From positions 1 to 60,972 of the forward strand of contig NW_026516396.1 in the NCBI RefSeq assembly GCF_025602895.1: a DNA stretch of 60,972 nucleotides, given 5' to 3'. The stretch comes from Polychytrium aggregatum. Its lineage: Eukaryota; Chytridiomycota; Chytridiomycetes; Polychytriales. The notes below the pieces were generated by a model. It saw only the letters and a program-made list of their open reading frames with translations. It had not been told where the DNA came from and did no database searches. Positions 22,781 to 34,618 of this stretch are shown piece by piece; the stretch's first letter is position 1, and the number at the start of each line of letters is the position of its first letter. The position numbers and the translations under genes are program-made.

Positions 22781-22873
22781 AAGAATGAGGGCCAAGAATG
22801 AGGGCCAAGAATGAGGGCCAAGAATGAGGGCCAAGAATGAGGGCCAAGAATGAGGGCCAAGAATGAGGGCCAA
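22781..22873. repeat. Seven-copy 13-bp tandem repeat upstream of the disordered-protein gene
   Basis: Seven near-perfect copies of AAGAATGAGGGCC, about 130 bp upstream of the ATG at 22653, where a promoter or 5' leader is expected. The other strand reads as GGCCCTCATTCTT. Confidence 0.9.
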
Positions 22874-23693
22874 GAAAGGGAAAGGAAGGAGATGAAAACT
22901 ATACAATGACTGGAGTGATAGAGTCAGATGATGATGGCTTCGTAGCCGCAAACGGTGCCAGCGAGAGCTTGGGAATAACCGGAACTGCTTCTAGCAACGT
23001 GGATAGGGAATCGTGGATGCCGATGAAGCCAGAATAGGAGGGTACCAATGCCGTGGCAGAGGCCAAGTGTATCGATCGATAGTGCAGTGGGCGAGTCGCG
23101 ATGGAGAAGTGGTGGTGGGAAAGGAACGAGCAGTCACGCCGAGCAGCGCAAAGCGACTTGTTAAGAACTAAGGCGCTACTTTGGACTGGCGACCATCACC
23201 GACACAGGATGGTCAAGCGAGCCAAGTGGAGTACTGGAATGGGCCAGGAGGAGCAGCAGAGGAGCGATCGGCGAGCAGGGGCAAGGCCGGTGGGATGCCG
23301 GGGATAGGGGAGGGTGGAGCAAAGCGACCGAATCCGGGAAGGAAAGTGCAGCTGCGATGGGGTCGGCCGGGAGGGCAAAGCGAGCTCTGGCCGATAGAAT
23401 TGTTGTTATTGTCGTCGGAGCGGCGACGCTTCCGTTCAGACTTGGTCCTCGATCGTCCCCCCAAACACACCCAAGCGAGGAAGAGCCCGGCGGGAAAGGC
23501 AAGGGGCGGCCACACGAACGAATAGGTGCTAATCATATGTTTGGGGCGGCTGCAGAGCGGTTTGATCGAGTGCGGTTGCCAAAGTCGGTGGAATCGCATC
23601 CAACCATGGCCAATGCCGCTTGATTGGGCGCTCGCTGGAAGGTCGGTTGCGGGCCGGGCGAAAGTTGGTGCTGTGTGCGGCGGCTCGATGCTG

Positions 23694-23756
23694 CCCGAAT
23701 GGCCGAATGGTCGAATGGCCGAATGGTCGAATGGTCGAATGGCCGAATGCGTGAAT
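23694..23756. repeat. Interspersed 8-bp repeat GAATGGCC/GAATGGTC
   Basis: About seven head-to-tail units alternating C and T at the seventh base, in intergenic DNA. Confidence 0.8.
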
Positions 23757-24463
23757 GCCCACCCCCTGCACTGCCCATGCACTGCCCATGCACTGCCCAT
23801 GCACTCGGCGGTCATGAGCCGTGTGCGGGCCATGGCGGAGAGCCGGCCGGAGAGAACGTGGGTTGTGCCGCTGGGGAACCAAGGCACCCCACGGATGCTC
23901 ATTTGGATGCGCCGTGCGGCCGATCTGCGGCACCACCGCCCATCTCGGATGCGTCCACAGACCCGTCGTGGTGGCCGAGAGCGAGCATGGCATGGTTGTT
24001 GGTCGGGCCGAGTGCAGAATGGCCGTGGTTGCGGCTCATCGACTGCAACTTGTCGCATTTTGCATACTTTTGCATACTTTTGCATCCATTTGCATTCATT
24101 TGCATCCATTCCATTCATTTGCGTGCTTTTCACACCATCGCACCGCACACCCCCGCACACCATCGCACGCCGTGTCCTCACCGCATCCTTCAGCACTGGC
24201 CGCTCCCCCTGTCCTGCGGCCAGTGCCTCACCTTGGCCTGGATGGCAGGGCCACGCTGCGCTCCCGTGGCCCGACACACCTTTGCCGGCCCCCGCGGACG
24301 TCGCTGGTTGGTCGGCAGCGGGGCAAACGTGCTGTCCCTTTGCTTGCGCCGGTGCAACGGCGTGCGTTCAGAGCCAGCCAATCGGCGCGGACTCGCAGCC
24401 AACAAGGAGTGAGCTCATGGCCCTGTGCGAGAAAGGCTATGGTATCGGTCGCGGATGGTGACT

Positions 24464-24500
24464 GTTCGTTCGTTCGTTCGTTCGTTCGTTCGTTCGTTCG
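24464..24500. repeat. (GTTC)n microsatellite
   Basis: Nine perfect GTTC units in intergenic DNA. Confidence 0.95.
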
Positions 24501-25657
24501 GCTGCGATGGTTGGAGCGGCTGTTGATGGCTCCGGTGTACTGTCGACAGACCCGATGGCTCCGTTGCCGACGAGGGAGGATACCGCGGACCATGCGCGGG
24601 AATCATGTCGTGGCGACGACGGGCTATAACGGCGGCTGGAATGTGTCTTGTTGCATCGGGAGGGTGGTGCAGACAGCGAGCATGGGCCGGCCGGGCAACA
24701 AGATACCTTTGGGGGCATGAGTGCAATGGCCGCGGAAATGCAGCGATGGGGATTGTGGTTGCGTGGCACCAATACGACGCCGTGTTTTGGCGATTCCCCT
24801 CGACATTAACGATTGGCGGTGCATTAATGTATTAACGATGTATTACTGCCAATGCATTAACGACATATCACTGCCGATGCATGGACAACATCGGCAGCGC
24901 AATCCGCCATGCAATCCGCCATGCAATCCTCTCGCCCGCACGATACCCGCTGGGCACCCGACAACGCCCCAACCCCCCCGCCTTTGCCGCCTCCCCCCCC
25001 CCTTGGCCGCGACCGCGTGCAATCCGCCCGGCCCTTTGCAGCCCCGAGCAACTGCCGCACAGAGACCAACAGCAAAGCCGTCGCCCGAGTCGGTCGCACC
25101 TTTGCTGTCCGGCCTTGTGAGCCCGTCGCCAACATGCTGCTCCTGCCTGGTGGCGGCCGCGGGATTGCATGGGATCGCTGCGAGCATGGCCGCCGCGATT
25201 GCGTCCTGCGCGAGGCCGGGCGGCACCGAATATAAGCCTCTGGCGAGGGCTGTTTCCCCCAGGCCTTCCCAGGCTTTCCCAGGCTTTTCCGAGGCTTGTC
25301 CCGAGACTGTTTTTTTTTGTGTCGCTGAGCTCGCTCGTTCGTCCGTCCAGCCAGGTGTGCAGACTCTTGTCCAGCAGGGTCGTTAACAGATCTGTTAACG
25401 TTTGCTTTAACATTTGCTTTGGCCGTTGCTTTGGCCGTTGCTTTGTATTACTTTTGCTGTCTCCCTGCTTGCACTTGACCACCCGCATCGACCACCCGCA
25501 TTGATCAGCTGCATCGGTTTGCTGTGTTGACTTCAGTCGTCGCTGACTTGACCACTCGGCTTACATCCCCCCCCCAAGCCTCCTCCACCCCTCGTATCGG
25601 CACCCAGCCTTCTTTCCTGCTCCCTCGCTCGCATCGTTCATCAAACCACCCCCTGCA

Positions 25658-28600
25658 ATGTCGTCCATCAAGCAGTTTCTCATCGTTCCGGACGTGGGCA
25701 TCAACAACTCGGAGCTGCCCAACGCCATCGATCCCAACCGCACCTTCCAGATCGAGGCCGGCTGGGGTGTCCCCGCTGAGCTCAAGGGCCGTGTGCGTCT
25801 GCATACCACCAAAACCCTCAAGGACGTCACCCTCACAGTCGATTTGATCGGTCGCTGCGAGACCGTCTGGGTCTCGCCCAAGGCCAAGACCGACCCCAAT
25901 GCCCCCGCCGCCCTTGTCAGCAAGCACCAGACCGAGATTTCCGAAAAGGTCTTCCTGACCCTGACCGAGACTCTGAAGTGCCGGCTGCATGACAAGAAGG
26001 AGAACCTGGTCCCGAACGAGTTTGGTGGGTCTCTGTCTGTGCCTCTTGGCACTCGCCCATGTTCCCAAGCGATAGAGGGGGGGGGACAGAGTGTGTGTGC
26101 CGGGCTGGCTTTCCACTCTGTGTGCCGGATTGTCCATCTATCTATCGAATCTATCCCTCCACTCCATTCATCTATCTATCGAATCTATCCCCTCCACTCT
26201 ACTCCATCCATCTATCCCCTCCACTCTACTCACCCAACGCTTCCTCGTCGTCGCAGGCGGAATCAACATTCCCTTCACCATCAACCTGCCCTCGTCCGGT
26301 GTCCCCTCCAGCTACAAGGATGCCTGTGGCTGCATTCTCTACGAGCTGCGTGCCGTCCTCACCTGGCAGGAGGGCCTCAAGATCATCAAGACCACCCGCG
26401 AGGTCATTGTCCCCGTCACCATCCTCATGCCCCTTGTCGCCCAGCAGCGACTGCTTGCCAAAAAGTCTGAGATTGTCCATGAGTCGCCCATCATCGACAA
26501 AAAGTGCCGCTTCTCCGTCAAGGCCTCCTCGCGGGTCCTGCGGCCCAACGACAAGCTCTTTGTCGACTTTACCATCTTCACCGTCCCGCCCGGCCAGAGT
26601 ATCTTCAAGGTCTACATCGCCGTCGTCACCGTCGTCGAGTATCGCGGCGCTGCCGGCCGAGCGGCCGAGCTGACCCTGCCCAACCCCATCGCCGTTCACG
26701 AGGAGACCAACCCCGTCAGCAACGTCGAGGACACCTTTGGCTGTGTCCTGCGCTCCAAGCTTCTGCTCAACCTCAACGCCACTGGCTTTGTCGCCTCCAA
26801 CGAGAGCGCCCTCGTTTCCATCAAGTCCTTCCTCCGCGGCAAAATCTTCTTGAGCAACAATCCTCTGGAGCCCAGCTCGACCTTTGATGTCCCTGTCGTT
26901 CTGGTCCCCACCCCCGAGGACGTCTCGGCCGACAACAAGGCCGGCCGTTCGAACCGGCAATCCGAGGTGCTGCCTCCGACGCAGCCCCCGTTCGAGGATG
27001 TTCCCAGAAGCATCACCGAGCCCACCCAGCACAACTTTGGCGCCGGCAGCAGCAACAACTCTGGCGGTGCCAACAACTCGCCTGTGCGCCTGCATGCTCG
27101 CCCGTCTCTCTCCAGCCTCAGCAGCTCCGTCCAAATGTCGCGCACCATTTCGCAAGACCCTGTCGCTGCCGCCGTTGCCTGGAACCGCAAGTTCTCGCTC
27201 GCCAGCAACGGCGACGAGAACATCAACGTTCACTACGGCCCTCCCCGCCGCGACCTGGATGCCCCTGGCCTCTACACCCCGCCTTCGATGCACCCCGCTC
27301 CTTCCCAGGATCCCAACTCGGTCGTCGACGATGTCGTAAGTGTGCCACGTTTGTGTGTTCGCCACCAAACGTGCATGGATTGGAGGGGAGGAGGACAGCA
27401 AAGCGTTGCCCGACCGGGGTGGTGGAGGAAAGCAATGTTTCCTCGTCTGGGCCCCACATGGTGCGCATGTGTCTGAGCCGGGTGCGCACGTTTCTCTAAC
27501 GCGTCTGTGCTCTGTCGCTGCCTCGCCTTGTCTCTGTCCTCGATCCAATCCCCGGCTTTGGAACGGTCCCTTGCACTGTATCGTCCTCAATGTCTCCCCC
27601 CCCCATCCCCTTGATCGCCCGTGCTCGACACTGCTTCTGGCATCGCTTGCCCTCAATGTCGCTCCGTGTGTCGCTTGCTCTTCCCGCAATCCCGTGTCTC
27701 GTACGCGCCGTCCCCGCTCGCAGCTCGAGGTCCTCGAGCCCCAGATGTTCCCTCAGCTGCCGCCTGCCAGTCTCCCTACCGGCCCGAAGCTTCCCTCTCC
27801 TCCGGACAGCAACCCCTCCCCGCCGATCCGCCCAGTATTTGACACCAACCGTCTCAGCCAGCAGCTTTCGGTGAGCATCATCTCTCTGTCCGGGCCCCTA
27901 TGGATCTCCATTCCGCCTGTCGCCCTTGTTTATTCCTAGTCGGTTCACATACTCACCCGCCCCTTCCTCTCTGCAGAAACTCTCCACCGCAGAGGGCGAC
28001 TCCCAAAGCAACACCAAAATCGAGGCCCTGGTACGTCCCCGGCCGCGTCCCGCTTGTGCTGATAATCGCGCCACCAGTCGCCATCTGCCACTCTTACACC
28101 GTCCCTCCGTCTTTGTTGCCTCGCCTCTTCTCTCCTCGTCTCCCCAGCTTGAGAAGCTCAGCCAGATCAAGGACGAGCAAAAGAGCGTCACCAGCTCGCC
28201 GTCGCTCTCGCCAGCCAGCTCGCCCTCTCTGAACCCTGAGCGTCGCTCCAGCGGCCGCAAGGGTCCTGCCAAAAAGTACCGCGCAGTCCAGAAGTATGTC
28301 CCGCGCATGTCGGACGAGATTGCGCTCATGCCCGGAGACCAGGTTATCATCAGGTAGGATCAGGGGTACTCTCCTCTCTCGACCTCGTGTCCTTCCAGCC
28401 AAAGTCGGCAGCACCCCCAGCTCCTCATGGGGGGGACCCAGCCCGGATGATGCCGATGTCAACTGCATCACCCAGTCTGTGCGCCGCGGAATTCCATCAG
28501 AGTCGTGTAACGCCTACCCCCTCAACCCAACGGGGAGCATTCCATCTCTGTGTGCATATCCACTCACCCTCTTTGCCCCGTTGACCAATAGGAAAATCTA

Positions 28601-28694
28601 TGGCGATGGATGGGGACTGGGCTTCAACGTCTCCACTCGCCAAGAAGGCGCCTTCCCGCTGCACATCATTGCCGTCATGGACGAGCCACAGTAA
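25658..28694 (+). CDS. Arrestin-domain protein with C-terminal SH3 domain
   Basis: Probable trafficking or signalling adaptor. Exons: 25658-26024, 26257-27335, 27724-27870, 27977-28030, 28148-28353, 28592-28694; 651 residues. Residues about 1-340 look like the paired arrestin beta-sandwich domains: MSSIKQFLIVPDVGINNSEL, LKDVTLTVDLIGRCETVW, then INIPFTINLPSSGVPSSYKD, ILYELRAVLTW, and a C-domain with KASSRVLRPNDKLFVDFTIF and NATGFVASNESALVSIKSFL. A Ser/Pro/Asn-rich linker follows. The last two exons form an SH3 domain: KYRAVQKYVPRMSDEIALMP, then GD, GDGWGLGFNV, and EGAFPLHII. The ATG lies in the first exon after a pyrimidine-rich leader, and all junctions are in phase. Yeast alpha-arrestins carry PY motifs that recruit Rsp5; none is obvious here, so SH3 binding may replace that. 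Partner unknown. Confidence 0.85.
26146..26236. repeat. TCTATC/CCTCCACT repeat in arrestin intron 1
   Basis: Interleaved copies of ATCTATCGAATCTATCCC and CTCCACTCTACTC in the intron 26025-26256. Confidence 0.75.
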
Positions 28695-29622
28695 TCTGAC
28701 AGAGCCAAGTGCCTGGGCTCGTCTTGGGCATGTGTGTCTTCCCAAGTCTGGACTCGGTCAGGCTCTGCTGTTCTTGCAAGGCATCAGACCAGATCGTGTC
28801 TGCTGGGTCGGCACCCTCTTTCCTGTGGACGTCTGCGTCACGATCCTCCAACGCACTCAAGTCCCTCTCCCTTCCTCTTTCTCCTTCTCCATGGGAACAT
28901 CGATCCAGCCCCATCGATTCCCGCGCTTAATTCCTTGACAGTGCTGTCTGCGCAGCCCTCCGATACGAGGTGGACACCATCCAGTCCACACGCTTCTGTG
29001 CCCATCAAATCTCTTTCCAACCAGTCTCTCCTCCCCTCCCCCCTCCCGTTCCACTTTTTGGAGCCATATGCATGCTACCTTGCTCGTCACGTCTCCTCTC
29101 ATTAATATCTGTCTTGGCTGTGCTGCTTTGGGGATGTACTTTTCCCCCCTCTGTTTGCACTCCGAGTCGCCGCCCCACCCCCTCCCGTTTGAATTTGCGT
29201 AGTTTGAGGTTCGACCTTGTTAGTTTTATTCTTACTCTTGCCATTTCATCCCCCCCCCTTTTTTTACTCTTCACCATGTAGTTCGGCATCGCCATCACCA
29301 CCCTGTCTTTCTCTTCCTCGTTTGCTCGCCGGAAATATGTGTCGGCTCTCCCCGCAGCACTGTCCTCCCCCCCCCGCCCCATGGAATATATCCCGCAGTT
29401 TCACCGATCTGCCCAGACTGCAATTGGAGGGGGGAAAAGACAGACAGGAAGTGTGCCGAATCGTCACCCAGGATCTCGCGTGGAAACAGGCTCGCCCATC
29501 TGACGGACAGCATCGGCAGCACCGATGTTAGTGGTCCCGCATCCCAGAGCGAGGAGAATGGGTATCGTTGTTGTGTTTGGCCCATGACCGACAAAGACAA
29601 GTCCCTCCGCTCCGTCACTCCT
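28695..29622. other. Convergent intergenic gap
   Basis: Between the 3' ends of the arrestin gene (+) and the HEATR4-like gene (-). Pyrimidine-rich with C8-10 and T runs near 29253-29270 and 29369-29378. No gene seen. Confidence 0.5.
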
Positions 29623-32600
29623 CTATGCATAATCGATCTTGGGCACACGCCTGCCGCCCCGCATCTGGGGCTCCGGCAGCCCGAGCGAAATGGGCCTCCT
29701 CCGCCTGGGATGGTGGATCTCGTGGACCATGGGCGAGTGCTCGGCACCAAAGACCAGATCCAGGCCCGACTCTTCCATGTACGCCGAGAGGGCATCGAGC
29801 TGCAGCACCTCGGCAATGACCTGGCCCTTGGTCGTCATGTTCTCGACCTGCTCGATCACAGCGCGCTGCTCCTTCTCGCCGACGAGCTCGTCGCGCAGGA
29901 AGATGTCGACCTCGGCCTCGGATCGGCCGCTGAGGATGTGCGGAAACGGCACAGGGCGAGCCGTGGGTGCGGTCGGAAACAGCGTCGAGCCCCTGAGCGA
30001 CGACATGCTCGACAGCGTATTGTTGCTCTCGGTCAGGGTTGCGGACGGATGGCTTGAGAACATGCCTCCTCCGCCGGGGTGGTGGGACTGCGTGTCTCCC
30101 GGCTCATGCCCGGAGTGCCCCGAATGTCCTGGATGCCCTGGATGCCCTGGGTGTCCTGAATGTCCCGCCGCCCGATCGCCGGCCGAAGACGGAGCCGATG
30201 TGCCTGAGGGAGCGCCTCCGATGGTCTCGGTGGTGATGGCACGGGCCTGGACCAGTACTGCCTGGGCCTCCTTCCGGACCATCTCGCTCTTGTCGGTTTC
30301 GATGACCGTCACGAGGGCGTCCTTGAAGGCCGCATCGATTTCCAGCAGCCCGAGCTCGCCAATCGACCGGGCGGCTTCGACCCGCACGGGCGCTTCGGGT
30401 TCGTGATAGAGAAAGTAGAGCAGCGCCTCGCGGATCTTGGATTCTTTGCAGCGTGAGAGCCCGACGGCTATCGATATCGATGTCGATGTCGATGTCGATG
30501 TCGATTTTGATGCCGATTGCACAGTGGATATACCACGTTGCATGGTGTGAATCCATGTTGTGCAGCGTGGATGCCATCCGGTATGATGCAAATGTTGGTT
30601 TAAGTCCGTGTCGCAGCGGATGGTCTGCACCGTTCTTTGGGTCAAATCACCAGCCATCATTACCTTTTACTGCATATGCCCGGACTCGCCAGTCGTAGTC
30701 GTCAAAGCGGTCGATCAGCGCCCCGACCAGCTGGCGGTTGTTCGTTGCCAAGACGCAGGCAACCTGACAAGTGTCCGCAATCTCGTTAGCTCACCCATGC
30801 TTCATCCTGCCTCGCTTCTGGCTCCGCATCAATCAATCCAAAGGCGCGCCGAACTTGCCTTGCATGCCTGGATCCGGACCGAGTGGTGCGAGTCCACAAA
30901 GCATGCCAGGTAGTTGTCCATGGCGCTCTTGGTCATCACCCCGATCGAGCCAAGTGCTTTGAGCGCATCGATCTTGCGGAGCGGATCGTTCGACTCGAGA
31001 AGATGCACGATCCGATCAAACACCGATCGGCCCCGTCCAAGCCGTCCAAGGGCTTGTGCCGAGCCATTGCGGACTTCTGTGGACCAGTCGTTCCACATCA
31101 GGTCGAGCAGGATCTGCACGGCCCGGTCGATCATCTCGAGCCGCTCCTGCTGCTTCTTGATTTCCTCCTCTGTCGGCGGCGGCTTGGGTTTGGGCTTGGG
31201 AGCAGGCCGTGCGGCCTTGTTCGATCCCTTGGGTCCGTTGCTCGGGTCATTGGTGCTGCCGTTGCCGTTCATACCTGGGGCTGGCTCGGATGCCCCGTCC
31301 GAATCGACAGCAGCCTTGGGCGACAGGCGGTGGATCCACTTCTCGAGCAGATCGACCGTCTCCCGCCGCGCCCGCCAGCTGCTGTTCCGGCTCTCTTCTA
31401 CCAGAATCGAAAAGACCTGGTGCACATACTCGGTGCCCATCCGCTCCAACATCGCCTTGCTCTTGTTGCGCCGTTGTTCTTCGACATCACCCAGCCCCTT
31501 CTGGAGCTCTCGAAACACATGCTCGTCCACGTTGTCGAGCTCGCACAGGGTGGTTGCTGCCAAGAATCGCTGGTGCTCCGCCCCGTGCCGGATCATCTCA
31601 TGCAGGGCAGCCTTGAAGGAGATGTTGTCCCATCGACCCAGGGTGCTGAACTGTGCGCCCATCATGACAAGAATGCGGACGGCCTCGTACTTGAGGAACC
31701 GGTCACCCTCCCGCAGGGCGAGCATCATGGTCTGGAAAATGGCTTGGTAGGCCGGCGTGTGCTTCTCGGGGACAACAGGGTACTCGGTGTATGGGGTGTT
31801 CAAGAAGTCGCCGAGCTCCTCGATGACGCTCGTGGCATTACTCTGGGTCTCGCCTTCGCTTTCGTCCTTTTGCTTTGGCCTCGGCATGGCCCGTTGCTTG
31901 ACTGGAGAGAGGGGCAGTCCAGATGATGATCGATACAGCCAAATCAGTCCCGATACATGGGTAGGAGAGCGGTCGAGTCGGATTCAACAATCTGGTACTC
32001 TCGACAGACACACGATCCGTATCCACTTACTCATGGCCACCGCAAACGCCAGCGACCACTCGGATGTCTGCGCCTCCTTCTTGCGGACGTATCGGAAACT
32101 CTTTGCCCGGGCGACTTTGAGATCGTCGCCAGACTTGGCCTGGATTTCGCAGGTTCGTGAACATGCAATGTGTGCAATGTGTACAATGTGTGCAATGTGT
32201 GCAATGTGTGCAATGTGTGTGGAGCGAGAAGGTGTGTTAGCTTACAGATGAGATGATTGCATTGTCGTCGTAGTATAGGTATAAGCCACAGAGTAAAGTG
32301 AGGAAGCAGATGCAGATGCTGGCAGAGAAGGAGGGAGAATCACCTCGGTGCCATCGGCATCGTCGCTCGGAGCAGCGGCAGCTTCCTCGAGCTCTTGGGT
32401 TGGGATGTCCATGTACTTTGTGAACGAGTCGGTCATGGGCTGCATCTTGCTGTCGGCAAACATGGTTGTTATCCCGCTCTCGGTCGAGGCGTCGTCATCC
32501 CGGAGGACCGACGGCAGAACGAGCTTGAAATCCTTGGAGTCGTCGTCGTGGGGCTCGTTCGCCTCGCTGGTGTCGATGCGGAAGCCACGACGCCGACCCA

Positions 32601-34022
32601 GCTTGCGAGGATATCGCTGGACCTTGACGGCTCCAAGTGGATTGACAAAGGGCTCGGTGGTCTCGCCTGTGCCCATGAGGGTGTGCTTGAGAATCTCGTG
32701 CATCTCTTCGTTAGAGATGACGCTGCCGGGGTTGGCATCCTGGGTAAGCTTTTTGAGGAGTCGGATGGTGCCCTTGGACAGCGTCTGCCCGCCTGTATCC
32801 ACTTCGGGCTCGATTATCGGCTCGCTGCGAGAGATTCGAGCCTAATGGCGGGAAGAGTCGTAAGCTGTAGTGAACTTGCAAGAGTTGATCACCCACTACC
32901 ACTACCACTACCACTACCACTACCACTACCACTACCACTACCACTACCACTACCACTACCACTACCACTACCACTACCACTACCACTACCACTGGACCTT
33001 ACCGATATTGACTTGTGTCGAGGACTGTTGGGCGACTCCGAGCCATAGAGCGATGGTCCTCGGGACGTGCCATGCACCTTGCCACTGCGAGCTCCCAGCA
33101 CTTCCTCCAGGTCCAGCAGTCCATCGGAATCCAACCATTGTCGCCACAGCTGGGCCATCTCTGACTCGCGCTCCTCGATGATCCGACCCTCATCGTCGTA
33201 AAGCAGCTCCTGCGACTTGAGCAAGGCGCCCTTATACCACTCGCCGCGCTGCTCGGTTAGAATCTCGTTCCATCGCTTGTGGATCTTGAGTTCTTTAATC
33301 CACGAGCTCTTGTGATGCACAATGTCGGTCTCGAAGGCAACGTCGCGGTTGTTCCGCAAGATAATGGGGACCTTGGACTTGAGGATCCGTGGCTGCTTGA
33401 AAACCTCCGATGGCGGAAACATGCCAAAGGGCCATTCGCCACGCTCCTTTTGCACATCCGGAGTAAAGCGCAGGCTCAGTCTCGGGGTCGGATCGTCGCT
33501 GGAGTATGCGTGAGAATGACCGTGATGCTGCAGTGCCTCTTCTTGTTCCAGAAACTCCAGCCTCTCCTGGATCAGCTTCATATTGTGCATCTGCCGTCGA
33601 TATGCCGACGGAAGCTTTGGAAGTGGCCGGGCCGCTTGAACCCGGGTGTTGGGTACAAACGGCGCATCCATGGCCGCAGCAACGGGATTGTTGTGGATTG
33701 CCATGCCCGGAAACGGCTGGTCGACCACGCCGATGCCGATCTCGCGGAGCTGCATTCGAAGGGCCTTTCTCACGACTTCCGAGTCTGTCGTGGTCGCTGC
33801 GATCGACAGCGCACGCATGCGTTTCTTATCGCTTCGCCGACGCTCGCCCTGGACGACGGTGTGCATCAGGTCCTTGTGATGCGGACGGCTCTCGAGTGCG
33901 GGTTTACTGCCGGTCGATTGCAGGTCGAGCTGGGGAGAGGAGCCAAAGAGATGCTGGTAGCCTCGAGGGAAGCCGCCGGAGTGCCCGTCCAGCGGCTCCC
34001 CACCGCCGAGTTTGAAAGGCAT
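29623..34022 (-). CDS. HEAT-repeat protein, HEATR4-like
   Basis: Large helical-repeat protein, probably linked to the flagellum. Exons: 34022-33003, 32841-32344, 32139-32031, 31901-30859, 30763-30664, 30443-29623; 1196 residues, all phases consistent. The N-terminal half has no recognised domain (blocks such as EWPFGMFPPSEVFKQPRILK and LWRQWLDSDGLLDLEEVL). The C-terminal half has HEAT-type helices: GDRFLKYEAVRILVMMG, RFLAATTLCELDNVDEHVF, WSTEVRNGSAQALGRLG, DPLRKIDALKALGSIGVM, YDWRVRAYAVKESKIREALL and APVRVEAARSIGELGLLE. A low-complexity GHPGHPGHSGH stretch and a conserved-looking tail follow. The assignment to HEATR4 rests on overall plan (long N-terminus plus HEAT repeats) and on co-occurrence with CFAP54; it could be another HEAT family. 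Intron 4 has a GC donor. Confidence 0.6.
30472..30513. repeat. (GATGTC)n repeat in HEATR4-like intron 5
   Basis: About five units of GATGTC with flanking GATATC variants, within intron 30444-30663. Confidence 0.85.
32165..32221. repeat. 10-bp tandem repeat in HEATR4-like intron 3 region
   Basis: Five to six units of CAATGTGTGC/A within the intron between exons ending at 32344 and starting at 32139. Confidence 0.85.
32893..32993. repeat. (CACTAC)n hexanucleotide repeat in HEATR4-like intron 1
   Basis: About 16 perfect units. It starts 10 bp inside the 5' splice site (33002) on the gene strand, where it reads (GTAGTG)n. Confidence 0.95.
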
Positions 34023-34618
34023 GGGTTTCGGTTGAACTAGAGTCGACTGGGCTATCGGTGCGGTGAGTGCAAAGCCAGTTCTTCAGAGTGGATAATGGTC
34101 CTGGGCCAAGCAAAATGGTTGTTTGGTATTACAGTCCGTGAGGGCCGGCGCAAATGTTCTCAGTAACCAACACGATTCCCACGGCGTTCGAGGAGCAGTG
34201 TCGAGGAGTCCCGGTCGTTCAAGCGACCAGAGCAACGGCCGTCCATCGCAGGTCTCGGCCTGATGCTTCAAGCCCAACGGAATTATTCTCCGGGTGTAGT
34301 CGGACATGCCCGATCACTGCCCGGCAGAGATCGCTGCTTGATCCGCCAACACAGCCGACGTCATCGGTCGATGACCCTCGCAACACCGGTGCAGTGTCTT
34401 CGACTGCGATCGCCCCCAGAGGATCCCACAAAGTGCCTCTGCTCATGACCAAGACCAACTCGGCGCCTCCGCTCTTCTCGTGGAGCATTTGGGACAGTCA
34501 GACGAATGGCGCATATCGGGGTAGGCACGATCACCAAAATACCACTGCTGCCCGCCGTCAAGTACAATCTATCGCGGCGACCCATGGAACGGACGGTGTG
34601 TATTTGTACAGGCCACCC
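34023..34618. other. Gap between HEATR4-like start and CWF19L2 stop
   Basis: No gene recognised. It should contain the promoter of the HEATR4-like gene and the CWF19L2 3' end. Confidence 0.5.

Larger units (their letters stand above)
22654..25657. other. 3-kb divergent intergenic region rich in short tandem repeats
   Basis: Separates two divergently transcribed genes. All long frames here lack family features and overlap one another, so none is called. It holds the 13-mer array at 22781-22873, a GAATGGYC array at about 23694-23756, four copies of CATGCACTGCC near 23771-23806, a TTTGCATNC array at about 24059-24122, (GTTC)n at 24464-24500, ATTAACG-rich sequence near 24806-24865, and a short (CTTTGGCCGTTG) duplication near 25416-25441. 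Confidence 0.55.

Noticed and set aside
23213..24277. Long minus-strand frame of about 354 residues with overlapping frames on both strands
   Set aside because: Composition follows the tandem repeats and GC bias; no domain, no splice pattern, and several equally long overlapping frames.
26226..27689. Minus-strand frame of 487 residues opposite the arrestin gene
   Set aside because: Exact antisense of a well-supported coding exon; open only because of GC-rich third positions.
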